Positions 10,612-22,001 of a stretch of DNA of 64,000 nucleotides are shown in pieces. The stretch lies in the NCBI RefSeq assembly GCF_964204865.1, contig NC_135255.1:9949135-10013134 (forward strand), read 5' to 3'. The stretch comes from Styela clava. Its lineage: Eukaryota > Chordata > Ascidiacea > Stolidobranchia > Styelidae. Made by a program: the position numbers and the translations under genes. The notes beneath the pieces were generated by a model. That model was not told where the DNA came from, ran no database searches, and was given only the letters and a program-made list of their open reading frames with translations. Each line of letters begins with the position of its first letter. Position 1 is the stretch's first letter.

Positions 10612-13361
10612 CAGTGGCGTAGCCAGCCCAAAATTTTGGGGGGGGCCAAATTTGAAAATTTTAGAAATTATATTGAGTTTAAAACACCCGTTCTTCAAGC
10701 GCAAAACAACAACAGTTGGTCAACAAGCAAACTGATTCAATTACGCAGCTGGATATTGTGAATACAAAATCCATTAATAAACAATTTTTTATTTGAAACA
10801 ACAAATATTAACAACGCAATTTAAATAAGTAAAATACATCGCCCCGATTAAAAGTCCATCCTTCGCTTCCCGCTAACTATGCTCGACACAACTCGATTAA
10901 TTTTCTCCTCGGTGACCATTTCACGGTGACAGTGAAGCACACACAAATCAGAAAGGCGATTGGACGTCATTGATGAGCGCAGCCATGTCTTTACCCGTTT
11001 CATGCAGGAGAAAGACCGCTCAGCCTCAACGGTGGTTGCTGGTAGCGTCATAACGATCTGTATTGCGGTGTACACGCTTGGATAATCTCGAGAGCTCAGA
11101 AGAAGCCCCTCCAAACATTCGTCGTCAACGTCGGAACTTAAAGAAGTTCTCCACAGTCTCACTTCATTCTGGAGGTTATCCAATAAATACAGATGCTCTA
11201 CCTCATCCACGTGAACTGGTTTGTTCGGTGGAAGAATTGATAGCAATGAAAAAAATGATGGGTTGTCAATGAAGCGTTCCCGAATAGAGCAGCTCAAGCC
11301 GTCGACGTATGGGAGATATACGGAACGTTTAAAATACTGGGATGCTGAATCAGCACAGACATTGTCGCGATACACTTGTACTTCGACTACTCTGGGTATT
11401 GTCAACTCTTTCAAGCCAGCTATTTCACAAGCTTCTTTGTAAATATTCAATGCGATTTCAGAGTCATTGCGTTCTTCAGCGATAACGCTCTGAAGAGAGG
11501 ATGTGAGGTTCTTTACTGACGGCACACTGACTCCGACCGCCTGAAGTGCGCGCGCTAGTGGCTCCATTAGTGCCGAATATCGACCAATCAAACATACGGC
11601 GTAGATAACCGACGACTTTTCTAGAGCAGATTTCAGAGAAAAAGCCTTCGCCCGCGTCTCACTGTTAGCATCTCTCGCCAAAGAATCAAGAGCCTCAAGT
11701 ACTCGTTTGAAGTTGCATTTGAAGATTCGGATGCTCTTGTACTTCTCAGACCATCTGGTGGGGCAGAACAAAGGGATGTTAATTCCTAAACCCGCGCGCC
11801 TTTTAGGGCTCTCCCTGAAAAAACGAATAGTCTCACGAAAGATATCACAGGTGCTTCTGATGATTGCAACTTTACTTTGGTCATTTATGACCAAATTCAA
11901 ACAATGAGAAGCGCAGTGCACAAATATTGCGCGCGGATATTTATCACGAATGCGTTTTTGCACACCGCTGACGTGACCTGCCATTGTCGTTGCACCATCA
12001 TAGCCTTGCCCCACAAGTTTTTGCAAATCCACTCCTATACCAGAGAGGTGGGTCAAAATATTTGAGGAAATTGATTCGGCAGAAACAGAATCCATTTCCA
12101 CTAATCCTGTGAAGCGCTCGCACACTTCACCACCTTTCACATACCTCAAAACGATGCTTAGTTGTTCTTTCCCAGAAATATCACATGATTCGTCGGCTAT
12201 TACGGACACAAACGATTTATTAGCCTCCATAACGATATCTTGCACTATCATGTTGCTTGCTACCTTGAGAATTTCATTTTGTATCATCGGGCTTGTATAC
12301 TTGGCGTTTCCGGCCATTCGAGCGAAATGCCTTTTCAAATCTTCATCCCCTGCGTCGATACGAAATAGAAGAAGGTTCACAAAATTTCCACTATCCCCGG
12401 AATGTCCGCGCAAGGATATGTTACCCGAAGCACAGAACATGACAGTCTTGACAATGGAAGTCATTATTCGTCTGTTTTCTTTTGTTTGCGTAGCATATTG
12501 GGCCTCCATGTTTGCACGCACATTTTGACCAGTTTCCATGCTTTTGACAAAATTTTTCGCAGCTATATTTGATTCTCGGTGGTAATTTGTGTCTCGATGT
12601 GCTACAGCCTTTTCCATAAATTTTTTGTAGTCAATGCATGGTCTTGTAACAAAGGCAGTGTCCCTGAGAGTTCCATGCTTCAAACGTGCTTGCATGACTA
12701 TGCATATCTTACACAAACCACCCCCATCAGAGAGTTGGGTGTAAACTAACCAACTGCAAAATCTGTTATCGTCAAGCCATTTTTTGAGAAATTTACGACG
12801 ACTTTGTCTAACAGTATCCAGAATCGTCACGTTTTTCGGACCATCCGAAGTTAGAAGCCTGTATCTCTCCGCATCGGTAAGCTGTGTATGTTTCTTAAGA
12901 ACAAATCCAAGATCGTTTGTTCTCCCTTCGTTGATTATTAGTTCATCTTCGGGAATAGAAGTGATAGACGTAACTGACGTAACCGGTGCATCCACAGCCT
13001 GAGAAGCGCTTATTGATGTATTTAAGGAAAGCGAGTCTTTATTTCGCTGGAAAAAACTATCTAATTTCGCCTGTTTAAATTTAGCCATCGAAGTAATTTG
13101 GTCATCAAAATTCAAGCGTTTCGAATAAAAATCCGGCGAGAACAAATCAAGACCGAGCAACTGACCGAAAGCTTGCGAAACAGTCTTTCCCAAACTGCTC
13201 ATAAGAGCGAACGGTCAAGTCTTTGTGACGTAACAATGACAATCAACAAGCGTGACGAGACAAGATGCCACAAAACTGGTGGATTAGGAATGGAATTCTT
13301 GAAAATTTTGGGGGGGGGCCATGGCCCCTCTGGCCCCCCCCCCCCCCTGGCTACGCCTATG
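10612..13361 (-). mobile_element. Complete autonomous hAT transposon, 2750 bp
   Basis: The left end reads CAGTGGCGTAGCCAG; the right end, read inward, is CATAGGCGTAGCCAG (13 of 15 identical). The element is flanked by a perfect 8-bp direct repeat CATGGAAG at 10604-10611 and 13362-13369, the target duplication length of hAT transposons. Sub-terminal G/C runs occur at both ends. It carries one uninterrupted transposase gene on the minus strand. The perfect target duplication and intact ORF point to a recent insertion. Confidence 0.93.
10848..13202 (-). CDS. hAT-family transposase, ZMYM1/TTF zinc-finger type, intact
   Basis: Single-exon ORF of 784 codons filling most of the element. From the N-terminus: a 130-residue variable region, a TTF/BED-like zinc-binding region (FCSWL at about 148, CKIC at 164-167, H at about 202 and 208), then the RNase-H-like core. 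Expected catalytic positions are visible: D337 (IADESCD), D402 (GYDGATTMAG), the CxxH at 430-433 (HCASH), the TRW at 482-484 and E728 in VEAERSFS, followed by the C-terminal dimerisation region. It catalyses cut-and-paste transposition in the nucleus. Related proteins are often annotated 'zinc finger MYM-type protein 1-like' or 'TTF-type'. No frameshift or stop is present. Confidence 0.92.
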   Translation of the reverse strand: MSSLGKTVSQAFGQLLGLDLFSPDFYSKRLNFDDQITSMAKFKQAKLDSFFQRNKDSLSLNTSISASQAVDAPVTSVTSITSIPEDELIINEGRTNDLGFVLKKHTQLTDAERYRLLTSDGPKNVTILDTVRQSRRKFLKKWLDDNRFCSWLVYTQLSDGGGLCKICIVMQARLKHGTLRDTAFVTRPCIDYKKFMEKAVAHRDTNYHRESNIAAKNFVKSMETGQNVRANMEAQYATQTKENRRIMTSIVKTVMFCASGNISLRGHSGDSGNFVNLLLFRIDAGDEDLKRHFARMAGNAKYTSPMIQNEILKVASNMIVQDIVMEANKSFVSVIADESCDISGKEQLSIVLRYVKGGEVCERFTGLVEMDSVSAESISSNILTHLSGIGVDLQKLVGQGYDGATTMAGHVSGVQKRIRDKYPRAIFVHCASHCLNLVINDQSKVAIIRSTCDIFRETIRFFRESPKRRAGLGINIPLFCPTRWSEKYKSIRIFKCNFKRVLEALDSLARDANSETRAKAFSLKSALEKSSVIYAVCLIGRYSALMEPLARALQAVGVSVPSVKNLTSSLQSVIAEERNDSEIALNIYKEACEIAGLKELTIPRVVEVQVYRDNVCADSASQYFKRSVYLPYVDGLSCSIRERFIDNPSFFSLLSILPPNKPVHVDEVEHLYLLDNLQNEVRLWRTSLSSDVDDECLEGLLLSSRDYPSVYTAIQIVMTLPATTVEAERSFSCMKRVKTWLRSSMTSNRLSDLCVLHCHREMVTEEKINRVVSSIVSGKRRMDF

Positions 13362-13369
13362 CATGGAAG

Positions 13370-14369
13370 TTAGTCTTTAATAGGTGTGGAAAGAGGACCA
13401 CATCCGTTACTTTCTTAATTAGCATAACATTGTGACTTGTTTTCTCTTGCAGTCAGTAAAGCCTAAATTGTTTATCTGATTGTCATTATAGTCTTATATA
13501 ACATTGTAAAAGTATTACCTGATAAATAATATTTTTTTATGTACTTTTGAACTTTGCTTGATTGGTTCACTCAACTATTAGACTACGGTACTTGACTCTT
13601 CTTAGTTTTGCTGTTTCATGTCTTGTAGTCTATCTAGTTTCCCACTGTGAATGTTGATACTAGGTTACATTCGTTTCGAATGACTGTTCTGGAATATCTT
13701 TCACATTTTGATATTTCATGTCTTCCCTGATTTTATATTTCCTGTAACGTTATGTGAAGCCCTGACTCCAGCTGCCAATCACTAGATCCCATTAACAGGT
13801 ACCTCAATTCCTTTCTAGCATAAAGGTATGGTTTATTCGTTGGTGATCCTGTTGTCGCCCTCAGCAAACCATGGGTTCCACTGTAACCAATAACCATGCG
13901 CCATCAGAATTTGACATTTATTGCCCATTGTTAGCTAATGGGCATCACAATAGTATTGTTGTGATACAATCCACTAACGCCATCTCCATGGCTACCGAAT
14001 TAGTGGTGTTCGGAGTTGTCTTTCTTTTGTTGAAGCCTAAGTGACTATTATAGTCACTTTGATTAAAGCGACCGATTGCTGGTTACAGCAGAACGTCTCG
14101 AGATATTTTATGTATTTTTTCCTCAATTTATTTAAACTTAGTTCGTTTTTTTGTTTTTGTTTTTTATACTATAGTGTTAGACTTATTTTATTTTATAGGT
14201 GCCGCTGCTCGATAACCAGTATTGGTTTCTCGCGTCTCCTTCACCCTGAAATATGGCCAATTTATAATTTAATTTATTGCAATTTGTATGTTTGTGCCTA
14301 TTTTAAGTATGGTGAGAAATAAACTACTGATTACTGATTCGGATCAGACTTGGAACTTTTGCAAGTCAA
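13370..14369. other. Intergenic stretch with no confident feature
   Basis: No gene seen. At 14040-14062 there is a near-perfect palindrome around AGTGACTATTATAGTCACT. The stretch ending near 14340 finishes with AATAAACTACTGATTACTGA, possibly the 3' end of a retroelement, but no coding relic supports this. Confidence 0.3.
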
Positions 14370-14587
14370 AGCGGGATGACGACTTTTATGGTGAACTTAG
14401 TGATCTTTCAAAGAAAAAATAGGATGGACGTCAATCCATTTCCTAAGGGGAGAGGAAGAACTAATTACAAGCATATTCTTTCGGACGAGGGAGTGTGTTA
14501 TACTAAAGCGATATCGGTCACCGGGATATTATTTAGCACGTTCTTTGTACAAATGATCACCCTCTCTGGCTATGGCCGGTAGCAACT
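14370..14587 (+). repeat. Direct repeat copy 1 (pairs with 14828-14981)
   Basis: Shares several blocks in order with 14828-14981, including GACTTTTAT, ATCTTTCAAAG, AAAAATAGGATG, CGTCAATCCAT, TTATTTAGCACGT and CTCTCTGGCTATGGCCG. This copy carries about 60 extra bases between CGTCAATCCAT and TATCGGTCACC. Confidence 0.7.
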
Positions 14588-14827
14588 GAAAGATTTCTCC
14601 TATTTATCGTTTCCGTCTGTTAGCGAGTCGTAGGTGAATTCTTCCTCGTAACTCTCACTTCGAAATTAATGTTAATAAATTTGATCTTGCGTTTTAATGC
14701 GCCGTGATTTGAATTAATGAAAAAAATTTGTGTAGGGAGTTTGAAAAGAAGGTCTTAAATTAGCGTATAACAGTCCTTTTATGACTATTATTGAATTGTG
14801 AAGTAGGTCAACCTATCGCTCAAAATA

Positions 14828-14981
14828 GCGGGATGCCGACTTTTATAGTGAATTTGTGTAATCTTTCAAAGCAAAAATAGGATGAAGAAACATGACGTCA
14901 ATCCATATCGGTGACCCGGGATGTTATTTAGCACGTGCTTTGTACAAATGACCACCTCTCTGGCTATGGCCGATAGTAACT
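14828..14981 (+). repeat. Direct repeat copy 2 (pairs with 14370-14587)
   Basis: Second, shorter copy of the repeat, same orientation, about 460 bp downstream. The identity of the element is unknown; it is probably a local duplication of a non-coding mobile-element fragment. Confidence 0.7.
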
Positions 14982-14984
14982 AAT

Positions 14985-16122
14985 ATCGATTGCTGTGTGT
15001 GTTAATCGTTGTCTGTTGGATGGAAGGAGTAACAAAAATGTGTGAGGCATTGCTGTTCACGGAAAGGAGTACTGTTCGCAACTGACACGGTTGGTTTGAT
15101 TGCACGAAGTTTTGTTCGCGACAGGTGTGCTTACCAGGTGTCCTTTGTTTCCGATGAATTTGCTTGTTTAAACAAGGGTTTAAACGAAACTCGGTTAATA
15201 GAAAGGCACCTCTTTAATTCGCAATATTAACCAAAGAAGCGCTTTTTCGAGTATCTACGCTGTTTAAAAAGAATTTAAACAGAAACTAGGGCACCTAACT
15301 TGCAAAAACCGGCAAAAGCACTTTCGCACTTTTATTTCAACTGTGAAGCACTTTCGCACTCATAATTTCCTTGAAGTTAACACTAACTTTCGAATGTTAC
15401 ACATCTCGGGTTAAAATACTATCGCTCACCGTAGGCAATTCCGAATTGGAAAGATTCCTGCCCTACAAAAATGGAGTAGCTTTTTACGCATCCGTGGCTT
15501 ATTGTGGAGAGCATTGTTCGATCCGGAAAGCTTATAAGTACGTTGTATAAAAGGCATATGGCCCGGTAACAAACTCTTACGTGACCGTCCATCTGTCTAC
15601 CACTACATCAAACACAACCAGGGTATTTTTGTTTCTTTCATGTGAAATTCGGTCGCGGGCCGCAGTTTGCCGACCCTTGGTATATGGGATGACTGAATTT
15701 TGATAAGTGTAGTTAAAACAGAGTCTTAATACAGGTATCCGATTTGATTTTAAAAACCATGAGCGTTTCAGGAGTGCAAATAATTCTAGTTATAAGGAGT
15801 CAATCAGTTTTCCAGTCACCTCTGTAATCTATTCTATAGGTCATTTGGATAAAAATGAAACATAAAGTTTAACATTTGTTTTTATTGCACCGGCTCAGTG
15901 ATATAGTATATATAAGATAAGTTGGTCACAACGCTGTAGGCTGTAGCATTGGCCAATTTAAGCATTGGCCAAAGTCGGAAAAGTTGTTACGTGCTTATCA
16001 TGAGAACCTGAATGCTATTTGCAAAATGTATAGGTACTTCTGTAGCATGCTCTGGAAGTAGGTTATCACGGAAAAGCTATATTTCATTAGGTAAAGTCAT
16101 TGTGTGTGTCCATTCTTTTGAA
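14985..16122. other. Unassigned region
   Basis: No gene recognised. Around 15651-15681 the sequence GGCCGCAGTTTGCCGACC resembles the internal end of common hAT-type non-autonomous elements; a related sequence lies near 52680-52697. GCACTTTCGCACT occurs twice, near 15319 and 15349. Confidence 0.3.
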
Positions 16123-16484
16123 TACCGTGTTTCCCCGAAAAAGGAGGCAGGGTCTTATTTCAATTTTCTTTCAAAAACAACACTAGGGTTTATTTTGGGG
16201 GGACGTCTTATTTTCATTTATTAAAAAAATTACAGAGTGGAAAATTATGAGATTTTCAAATATATATACAAAATATGGAACCTGATATCCATTTACCTAT
16301 AAATAACACGTTTTTCTCTCACGCGTTGTAGATTAATCATTTAAAACGTGTAGGAGAGACTACTTGCTATCAACTAGGTCAAAAAAAACTTTGCGCTATA
16401 GGCAAGGTCGTATTTTAAGGCGAGGGCTTATATCAAAATCATTTTTAAAATCCAGGCAAGTCTTATTTTCGGGGAAACAAGGTA
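16123..16484. mobile_element. Palindromic MITE with TTTCCCCGAAAA ends
   Basis: The left end TACCGTGTTTCCCCGAAAA is matched by the inverted right end TACCTTGTTTCCCCGAAAA. Inside the right end the motif continues as TAAGAC, a hallmark of a widespread non-autonomous DNA transposon group in animal genomes. There is no coding sequence inside. The internal part is partly self-complementary (GTCTTATTT at both ends). Confidence 0.75.
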
Positions 16485-16874
16485 GTCTGATAGTTAGTTA
16501 TATTGAGCATTACAATTAAAAAAACGGTTCTGTAGGTTTTATCACATACTTGTATATTCAAATAATGATATTGTATTATGGGAGATAACTGGAAACTTAG
16601 AAGATAAGATTAAATATATACTTGCTTTTTATATACAGAACTAGTATGCAGGTCAGAAGAACAGGTCAGTCATATTTCATGCAAAATGCGCCGCCTGCAA
16701 TTTAAAAGCGATCTCAGAGTCTACCTGTTTTGACAGTTTATTTATTATAACCAAAAACTATGGCTTCAAGAGACTAAAAACACATCTTAACCCAGATTAA
16801 CACATAATTAGATTAAGTCACTGAGTATAGCCGAACTTAATCGGATCACAGCTCGTGACTAATAGAGTGGGACG

Positions 16875-16971
16875 GGACCTCCTGAAGTAGGCGAACAACC
16901 CGAACTCAGGTTGTGTACCAGGTTAGGGTTCAGGTTATGCAACATCTTAGTGCGCATACTTCAGGAGCACC
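16875..16971. repeat. MITE family M1, copy A
   Basis: Short palindromic element with CTCCTGAAGTA at the left and TGCGCATACTTCAGGAG at the right, and a central GTGTACCAGGTTAGGGTT. Same family as copies at 18360-18576, 35129-35330 and 45994-46110. Confidence 0.65.
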
Positions 16972-17845
16972 ATGAAACGGATGCAATCAAACCCAGCCCA
17001 GCTATTCGGAAAAGTCAAAGTAGTTTCAGTGGGCCTTATTACATGTCCACTGGAACCGGTCCAGCAGACTACAAAAGATACTATTTCACTCTTCAGCCGT
17101 ATGCGCGATATTTCAAGTTCAACCTTTCGGTCAGGGAGGTCTGGAAGTGAGCTCTTGCTCAATTGCTTCGTCGTGCTACTCGAGGAATCGTCGTTACTCA
17201 CGTTGATCGGAAGGGGTACGGAAGTTGTTTTCTGTTTCATTTCCGGTAAGTCAGTTGCTTTTTTTAGCGAATAAAAATTTCATTTACACCATGCCAAGTT
17301 CATTTTAAAACTTGTTCACATCTATTGTGTTGCTGTTTGACATAAGTTTAAAATACCGGTACCGTAAATATATACCACTACTAGATGTCCAAATCCGCTC
17401 GCCGTATAATAAACAAACAAAGGCGATGTTGCACCTCCAAGTGGCGGGCGTCACGGTTGGTTTTGTTCAGACTAGATGCTTAACGACGACGACGCTCCTG
17501 CATCACAGCTCGAAAACTAGCCCTGTTCATTGATGACTGATCGAAATATTTGCTGAAGGACGAAGAAATTCGATAAAAATGAACAAATAATTGTGAAAAT
17601 GAAGACACAGTCTGTCTTGCAAATGACCAGGATGATGTGACAACTTCCTTGTCGAAAGAAAGCAAGGCATCAAAAATGCGATGCATTGCAAAAAATGTCA
17701 GTCAGATGTAGGTAAAGTGGTGACGAAAATGAATACTTTGCACTTTATATAAAAAAAAAAACGCTTAGCAGCACAGCATTTTGGTCTCACTCCATCTCAA
17801 GTATTGTAGCTTTCACAGAAGTTTTTTCTCCACTTGACCTATAAT

Positions 17846-18260
17846 CAGGGCTGCCACAACGTCTTATTTTTAGAATTTGTCCTTATTTTGAAGGTCTTTG
17901 TTTTAGAAAATGCGCACTGCAGCTTTTGTGAATGTGACAACAATCTGGAATGCATAGGTAGAGCAGCAATTTCTGTTAACAATGCAACCCAGAAACACAA
18001 GGCTCTGCTCAAGAAATTAATCAAACCAATCTATAAATAACTTTTTCAAGAGTCAATGATTATACAAAGGCTATCTCAACACATGCAAGCAGCTGAAATT
18101 TATTTCCATCATCACATCATTGAACATCCGACACTCGATATAAAAGAAAAATATTTTCAAATCAATATGAGCGAATACCTATTTAACAATGTAACTGAAT
18201 GTCAAGATGTAACAACACTACTTGAGAAAGTATTCAAAAAATTTGAGCAGCCAAAATAAT
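17846..18260 (+). mobile_element. hAT-type element relic (family H2, copy 1)
   Basis: Begins CAGGGCTGCCACAACGTC and its first ~75 bp match, with few differences, the inverted right end of the element at 24660-25155 (shared GTCTTTGT and TTAGAAA blocks). Downstream are two open stretches in one region: one with a zinc-finger-like CSFCECDNN..H pattern (17870-18040) and one of 67 codons (18056-18259, TLLEKVFKKFEQPK at its end). They are separated by stops and no right terminal repeat was found. It is probably a decayed longer family member that still holds transposase remnants. Confidence 0.55.
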
Positions 18261-18359
18261 AACAAGATGGACAATAGGACTCATGGAATACGAAACCAAT
18301 TGAAGAAACACAGCAGCTAGAACGAAGATTAAGATGTATGTGATTACAGTCAAGTTTCC

Positions 18360-18576
18360 GTACTCCTGAAGTATGCGTACCAAGAAAGGAGGACACCGGA
18401 ACATAGTATGTGTACCACGTTAGGGTTAGGCCAAAATGTCCTTATTTTAGTTCTATTACGAGTTCGAGGACTAACCAAGTGAGTTTTGTAGTATTTGTAC
18501 CTAAAAGTATGGCCTAACTTGGTACACATACTATGTTCCGCTGTCCGTCATTTGGTACACGTATTTCTGGAGTACC
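18360..18576. repeat. MITE family M1, copy B
   Basis: Ends in TACTCCTGAAGTATGCGTAC and its inverted counterpart GTACACGTATTTCTGGAGTA. A second, inner inverted pair is CATAGTATGTGTACCA / TGGTACACATACTATG. The centre ATTCTATTACGAGTTCG-like block is shared with copy C at 35 kb. Confidence 0.75.
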
Positions 18577-20956
18577 CAAGTTTTTTTCTCAATAATCCAT
18601 AGGAATACAAATTATTAATTTAATTACTAATGTGAATAAACACTGAATATCGAGTTATATTAATAGTGGTATTGATGTTTTTTAAGGCTTTGGGAGTGGT
18701 TCTTAGCTGGAGTAAAAAGGCAATTTAGGTTCTATCACGTGGACATTGCTACATATTTCGTTTTCTTTGCTGCTTTACAATCAACTGGAGCAACGATGGA
18801 TTCCCAGCCCCGCAACTTGCAAAATATGCATCTATTAAACTGAAAATCTTTTTGCGATTCATTCAATATTTAGGGTGAGGACCTACGGACATAGCTGAAG
18901 ATTTTGAAGGGGGGGAGGGGGGGTCTGAAATCTTTAATTGACAAGTTAGACCAAAACACCTAGCAGGTCTGATCGCAAATGTTAGTTTATAATAGTCCCG
19001 ATGGTCTAACTCTAAAACGCCACGAAAAATTTATATGTATGATATAGTAGAACAATTTAGAAGACTTTTATCTCACACTTAAAGGGGACAGATGTTTGGT
19101 CTAATATGGTATATCACATGTTGAAGGTACCAGTATTTGAAGCCCTTCATACGCTGGAGAAGCAATGAAATGTTGTTGCTTTTTAAATATGACTACAGAA
19201 TATGTTGCATGTAGCTGTATAGCATTTATTTTGTTAAAAAATCCTTGAGCTAATCACCTGTTGTAGACTTCCAGTGTGTAAAATAATTTATGAAATTTTA
19301 GCTGATCTACTGCAGTCTTTTGTCTTCAGATGTTTCAGAGAGTAGTAGTAGATTTCCGTTTTGGAGGGAAGCCACGTCAGGAGTGCTGTTGCATATGTCA
19401 AAAAAGGTATTTTGCAGTTTGCAAAACTTGGCGTTGCTTCAAATTCAGACATCTCCGAAATCCTAGCAACAGATGCAGGAAGAACCTACAAAGAAAAATT
19501 TCCCCGGTTCATCTGTTATCAAGCTATTGAGTTAAACATGTTGGTCTGTTAGTTTACATGGCTGTTTTTTTAGACATATCTTCATAAATTCCCTCTAGAT
19601 GTGTTTCCATGCCAAAACCCCATCTGGTGACAGCAAATCATTCTTCAAAAGTGAGTTTCGAGACGTCTGCAATAATTTATATTTTAGTTACGATATTTTG
19701 AAATAAATTGCCCACAACGATTGAACCTTGTCTACCATCTAAGCATGTATGTGTTTATATATAAGTATAACAGCCACTTCGACAAAGTATTATTCGAAAC
19801 AAAAATGTAAATACCCCACAAAACAAATTGGAGTTAATAAAATGTAACGGTTCCAGGAGAAATATTAATGCATTCAATAAATGTGGTGGATTTTGCAGTA
19901 GCAAGAAAGTTATTGCTATTGATCACAAATCAATAATTTAAAAACACTCGACAAATAATTCAAAACTTTTTGGCACATCTAAAATTATAAATATATATAT
20001 ATGTTGAAGCCATGTTTAGATAATGGCAATAATAGGTATCCAATTTATGTGAATAAGGTTATTAGTACCAGCCTGAAATCAAGCAAAATGGATTATCATG
20101 GCAAACGCAAAACACCTCTCATGTTGTAATATGCAGCTGGTGACTTCGTATACAATGACAGAATGAGTTTGGGAAAAATTATCAAGATCAGTGGAACTCC
20201 ATCATAAAACACTAATTAATTGAAGTTGAAATATGTGTGTTTAATTTATGTTTTTCATACAGACGTCACAATTTTAATCACCCATCAGTCAATTTATATT
20301 CTTGCTTACTGCTTTGATCACACAGCATAAATCCTCACACTGCAACTTTTTTATGATCCGAAAATACACATATCTCTTATCAAAATTTATATTCCTTGAC
20401 AAATCATTACTGTATTGGGTACCTATAAGAACATTTACAACTTACTCTTTTTTATGCTGAACAATCGTAGCACAAAGCGGCTCTCTACTAGACTACACCT
20501 ACTCATGGGAGCTTTAAAAGTGAATTTAAAATCTTACTGTCAATGTGCTTTTGAGTGCTGAACTGGTCCTAGGGCCTTCCCACTCAATTGATTGTTCCTC
20601 TATTTCGTTTTGTAATCTGCATTCTATCAGTTCTATAGTCAAGTATATCGTGTAATAATCCATGTGCACAACTAACTTGAATATATATATATTTTTTTCA
20701 ATGGGATAATATAATAAAATATAACCAAAAGTATATAACCATTCGAGCAATCATAAGATAAATAATCCAATATTCATTTTTCATATGTCTATTCTATTCC
20801 ATCAGTGTTTGAGGACGAGGTGTTGATCGCATCGGCATACAATTCATCAATTTTTAGTATATTGAATTATATTATGTACAATAAAAGTAAAAAATTAAAT
20901 ATATTAGACATGTTCATTTTTATACATACTAAATTTATACACACTTGATTTATAGT
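18577..20956. other. Unassigned region
   Basis: No confident gene. A 63-codon plus-strand ORF at 19361-19552 (KLGVASNSDISEILATDAG) has a protein-like composition and may be an isolated exon or element fragment; nothing adjacent supports a gene model. There is a G-rich run at 18907-18925. From 20957 downward on the minus strand the sequence is probably the 3' tail of the LINE described next. Confidence 0.35.
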
Positions 20957-22001
20957 TCAAATACAATTCCTTAGTATTTCAAATTCTCTGACAAAATTTG
21001 GTGATTTCCTATTTTTTTCAATGTTGAGTCTGTAAGTAATTGCAGTTTTTATTTGTTTGATAAATAAGTGCTGATTAGGGGGACTACCTTCGAATATAAC
21101 AGAATTTCTTTAAATCCATATTTTATATCTAGTGATTGAAATTAAATAAACAATAATATCTAAATCTCGTCTTGTAATGTTGGAATGTAACAAATAGCTT
21201 AAATCCAATAAAACACAAGATTCATAATCTTTCAAAAGTCTGGCATTATTTAATTTCCTATCAGTATTTTCCATAAAATCAAAAACATAATCAAAATATT
21301 CACAACTCATAAATAGATGGCTAACAAATTATGGTTCTTTTCCACATAACACACACATATCATTTCCTGCAATATTTCTTATTCCAGGTTTTGTTTTTAC
21401 TGGTAAAATATCCCACATTAACTTGAAATTAAAGGTTTTCATATAGTTTGCCAAAATATTATTATGAATATTCTCACATGCAATATTTAAATTACAATTG
21501 CGTAGAAAAATTAATCTATCCCCACTAATAGAAATAACAATTTTTTTATAAATAGTTTTATGCATACCTTCATTTATATCTGTACTACTTATGTTATGTT
21601 TTCTCAAAAATTCTAATATTAATCTATACTCACTTTGAGGACAAAATCTATGTAAACATGTATTTTTAGTTCTAATCCCCCAAAATGTACTAAGTTGTTG
21701 TCCAATATTGTATTCAACAAAGGACATACAAATATGATTGTAGTCCTCATTATAATCACATTCTCTAGCTTTATAATATTCCAAGACACTAATTATGTAC
21801 ATGCACATTGTAAAAATGGGTATGTTAATAATATCATAACCCCCCAAATTTTTTGGTTTGCACAAATTCCCTATTTTCAGTATGCTTCTTCCATTGAATA
21901 CAAATTTTTCCACCATGTCATTCACCCTTTTTCCTATAGTATTCGGCATCGGAAATAATCTATAAATAATAGATAATGGATTTTGTGAATACTGTTGGGA
22001 C
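20957..22001 (-). mobile_element. 5'-truncated LINE (non-LTR retrotransposon), C-terminal region
   Basis: The minus-strand frame ending at TGA 20957-20959 encodes the region after the reverse-transcriptase core: a K-PKNLGGYDI motif, then NFKLMWDILPVKTK, a zinc-knuckle-like CVLCG...SHLFMSC (zf-RVT type) and a basic tail ending FVREFEILRNC. Two in-frame stops (21329-21331 and 21110-21112) interrupt an otherwise continuous frame of roughly 345 codons. The N-terminal endonuclease and polymerase parts are absent, as expected for a 5'-truncated insertion. It is not functional. Confidence 0.85.

Noticed and set aside
11063-13373. Plus-strand ORFs opposite the hAT transposase (up to 139 codons)
   Set aside because: They are antisense shadows of the 784-codon transposase and have no domain of their own.
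16947-17274. Overlapping ORFs on both strands near 17 kb
   Set aside because: Overlapping frames on both strands with low-complexity Ser/Thr translations; part lies in MITE copy A.
21695-21958. 87-codon plus-strand ORF
   Set aside because: Antisense shadow of the LINE coding region.
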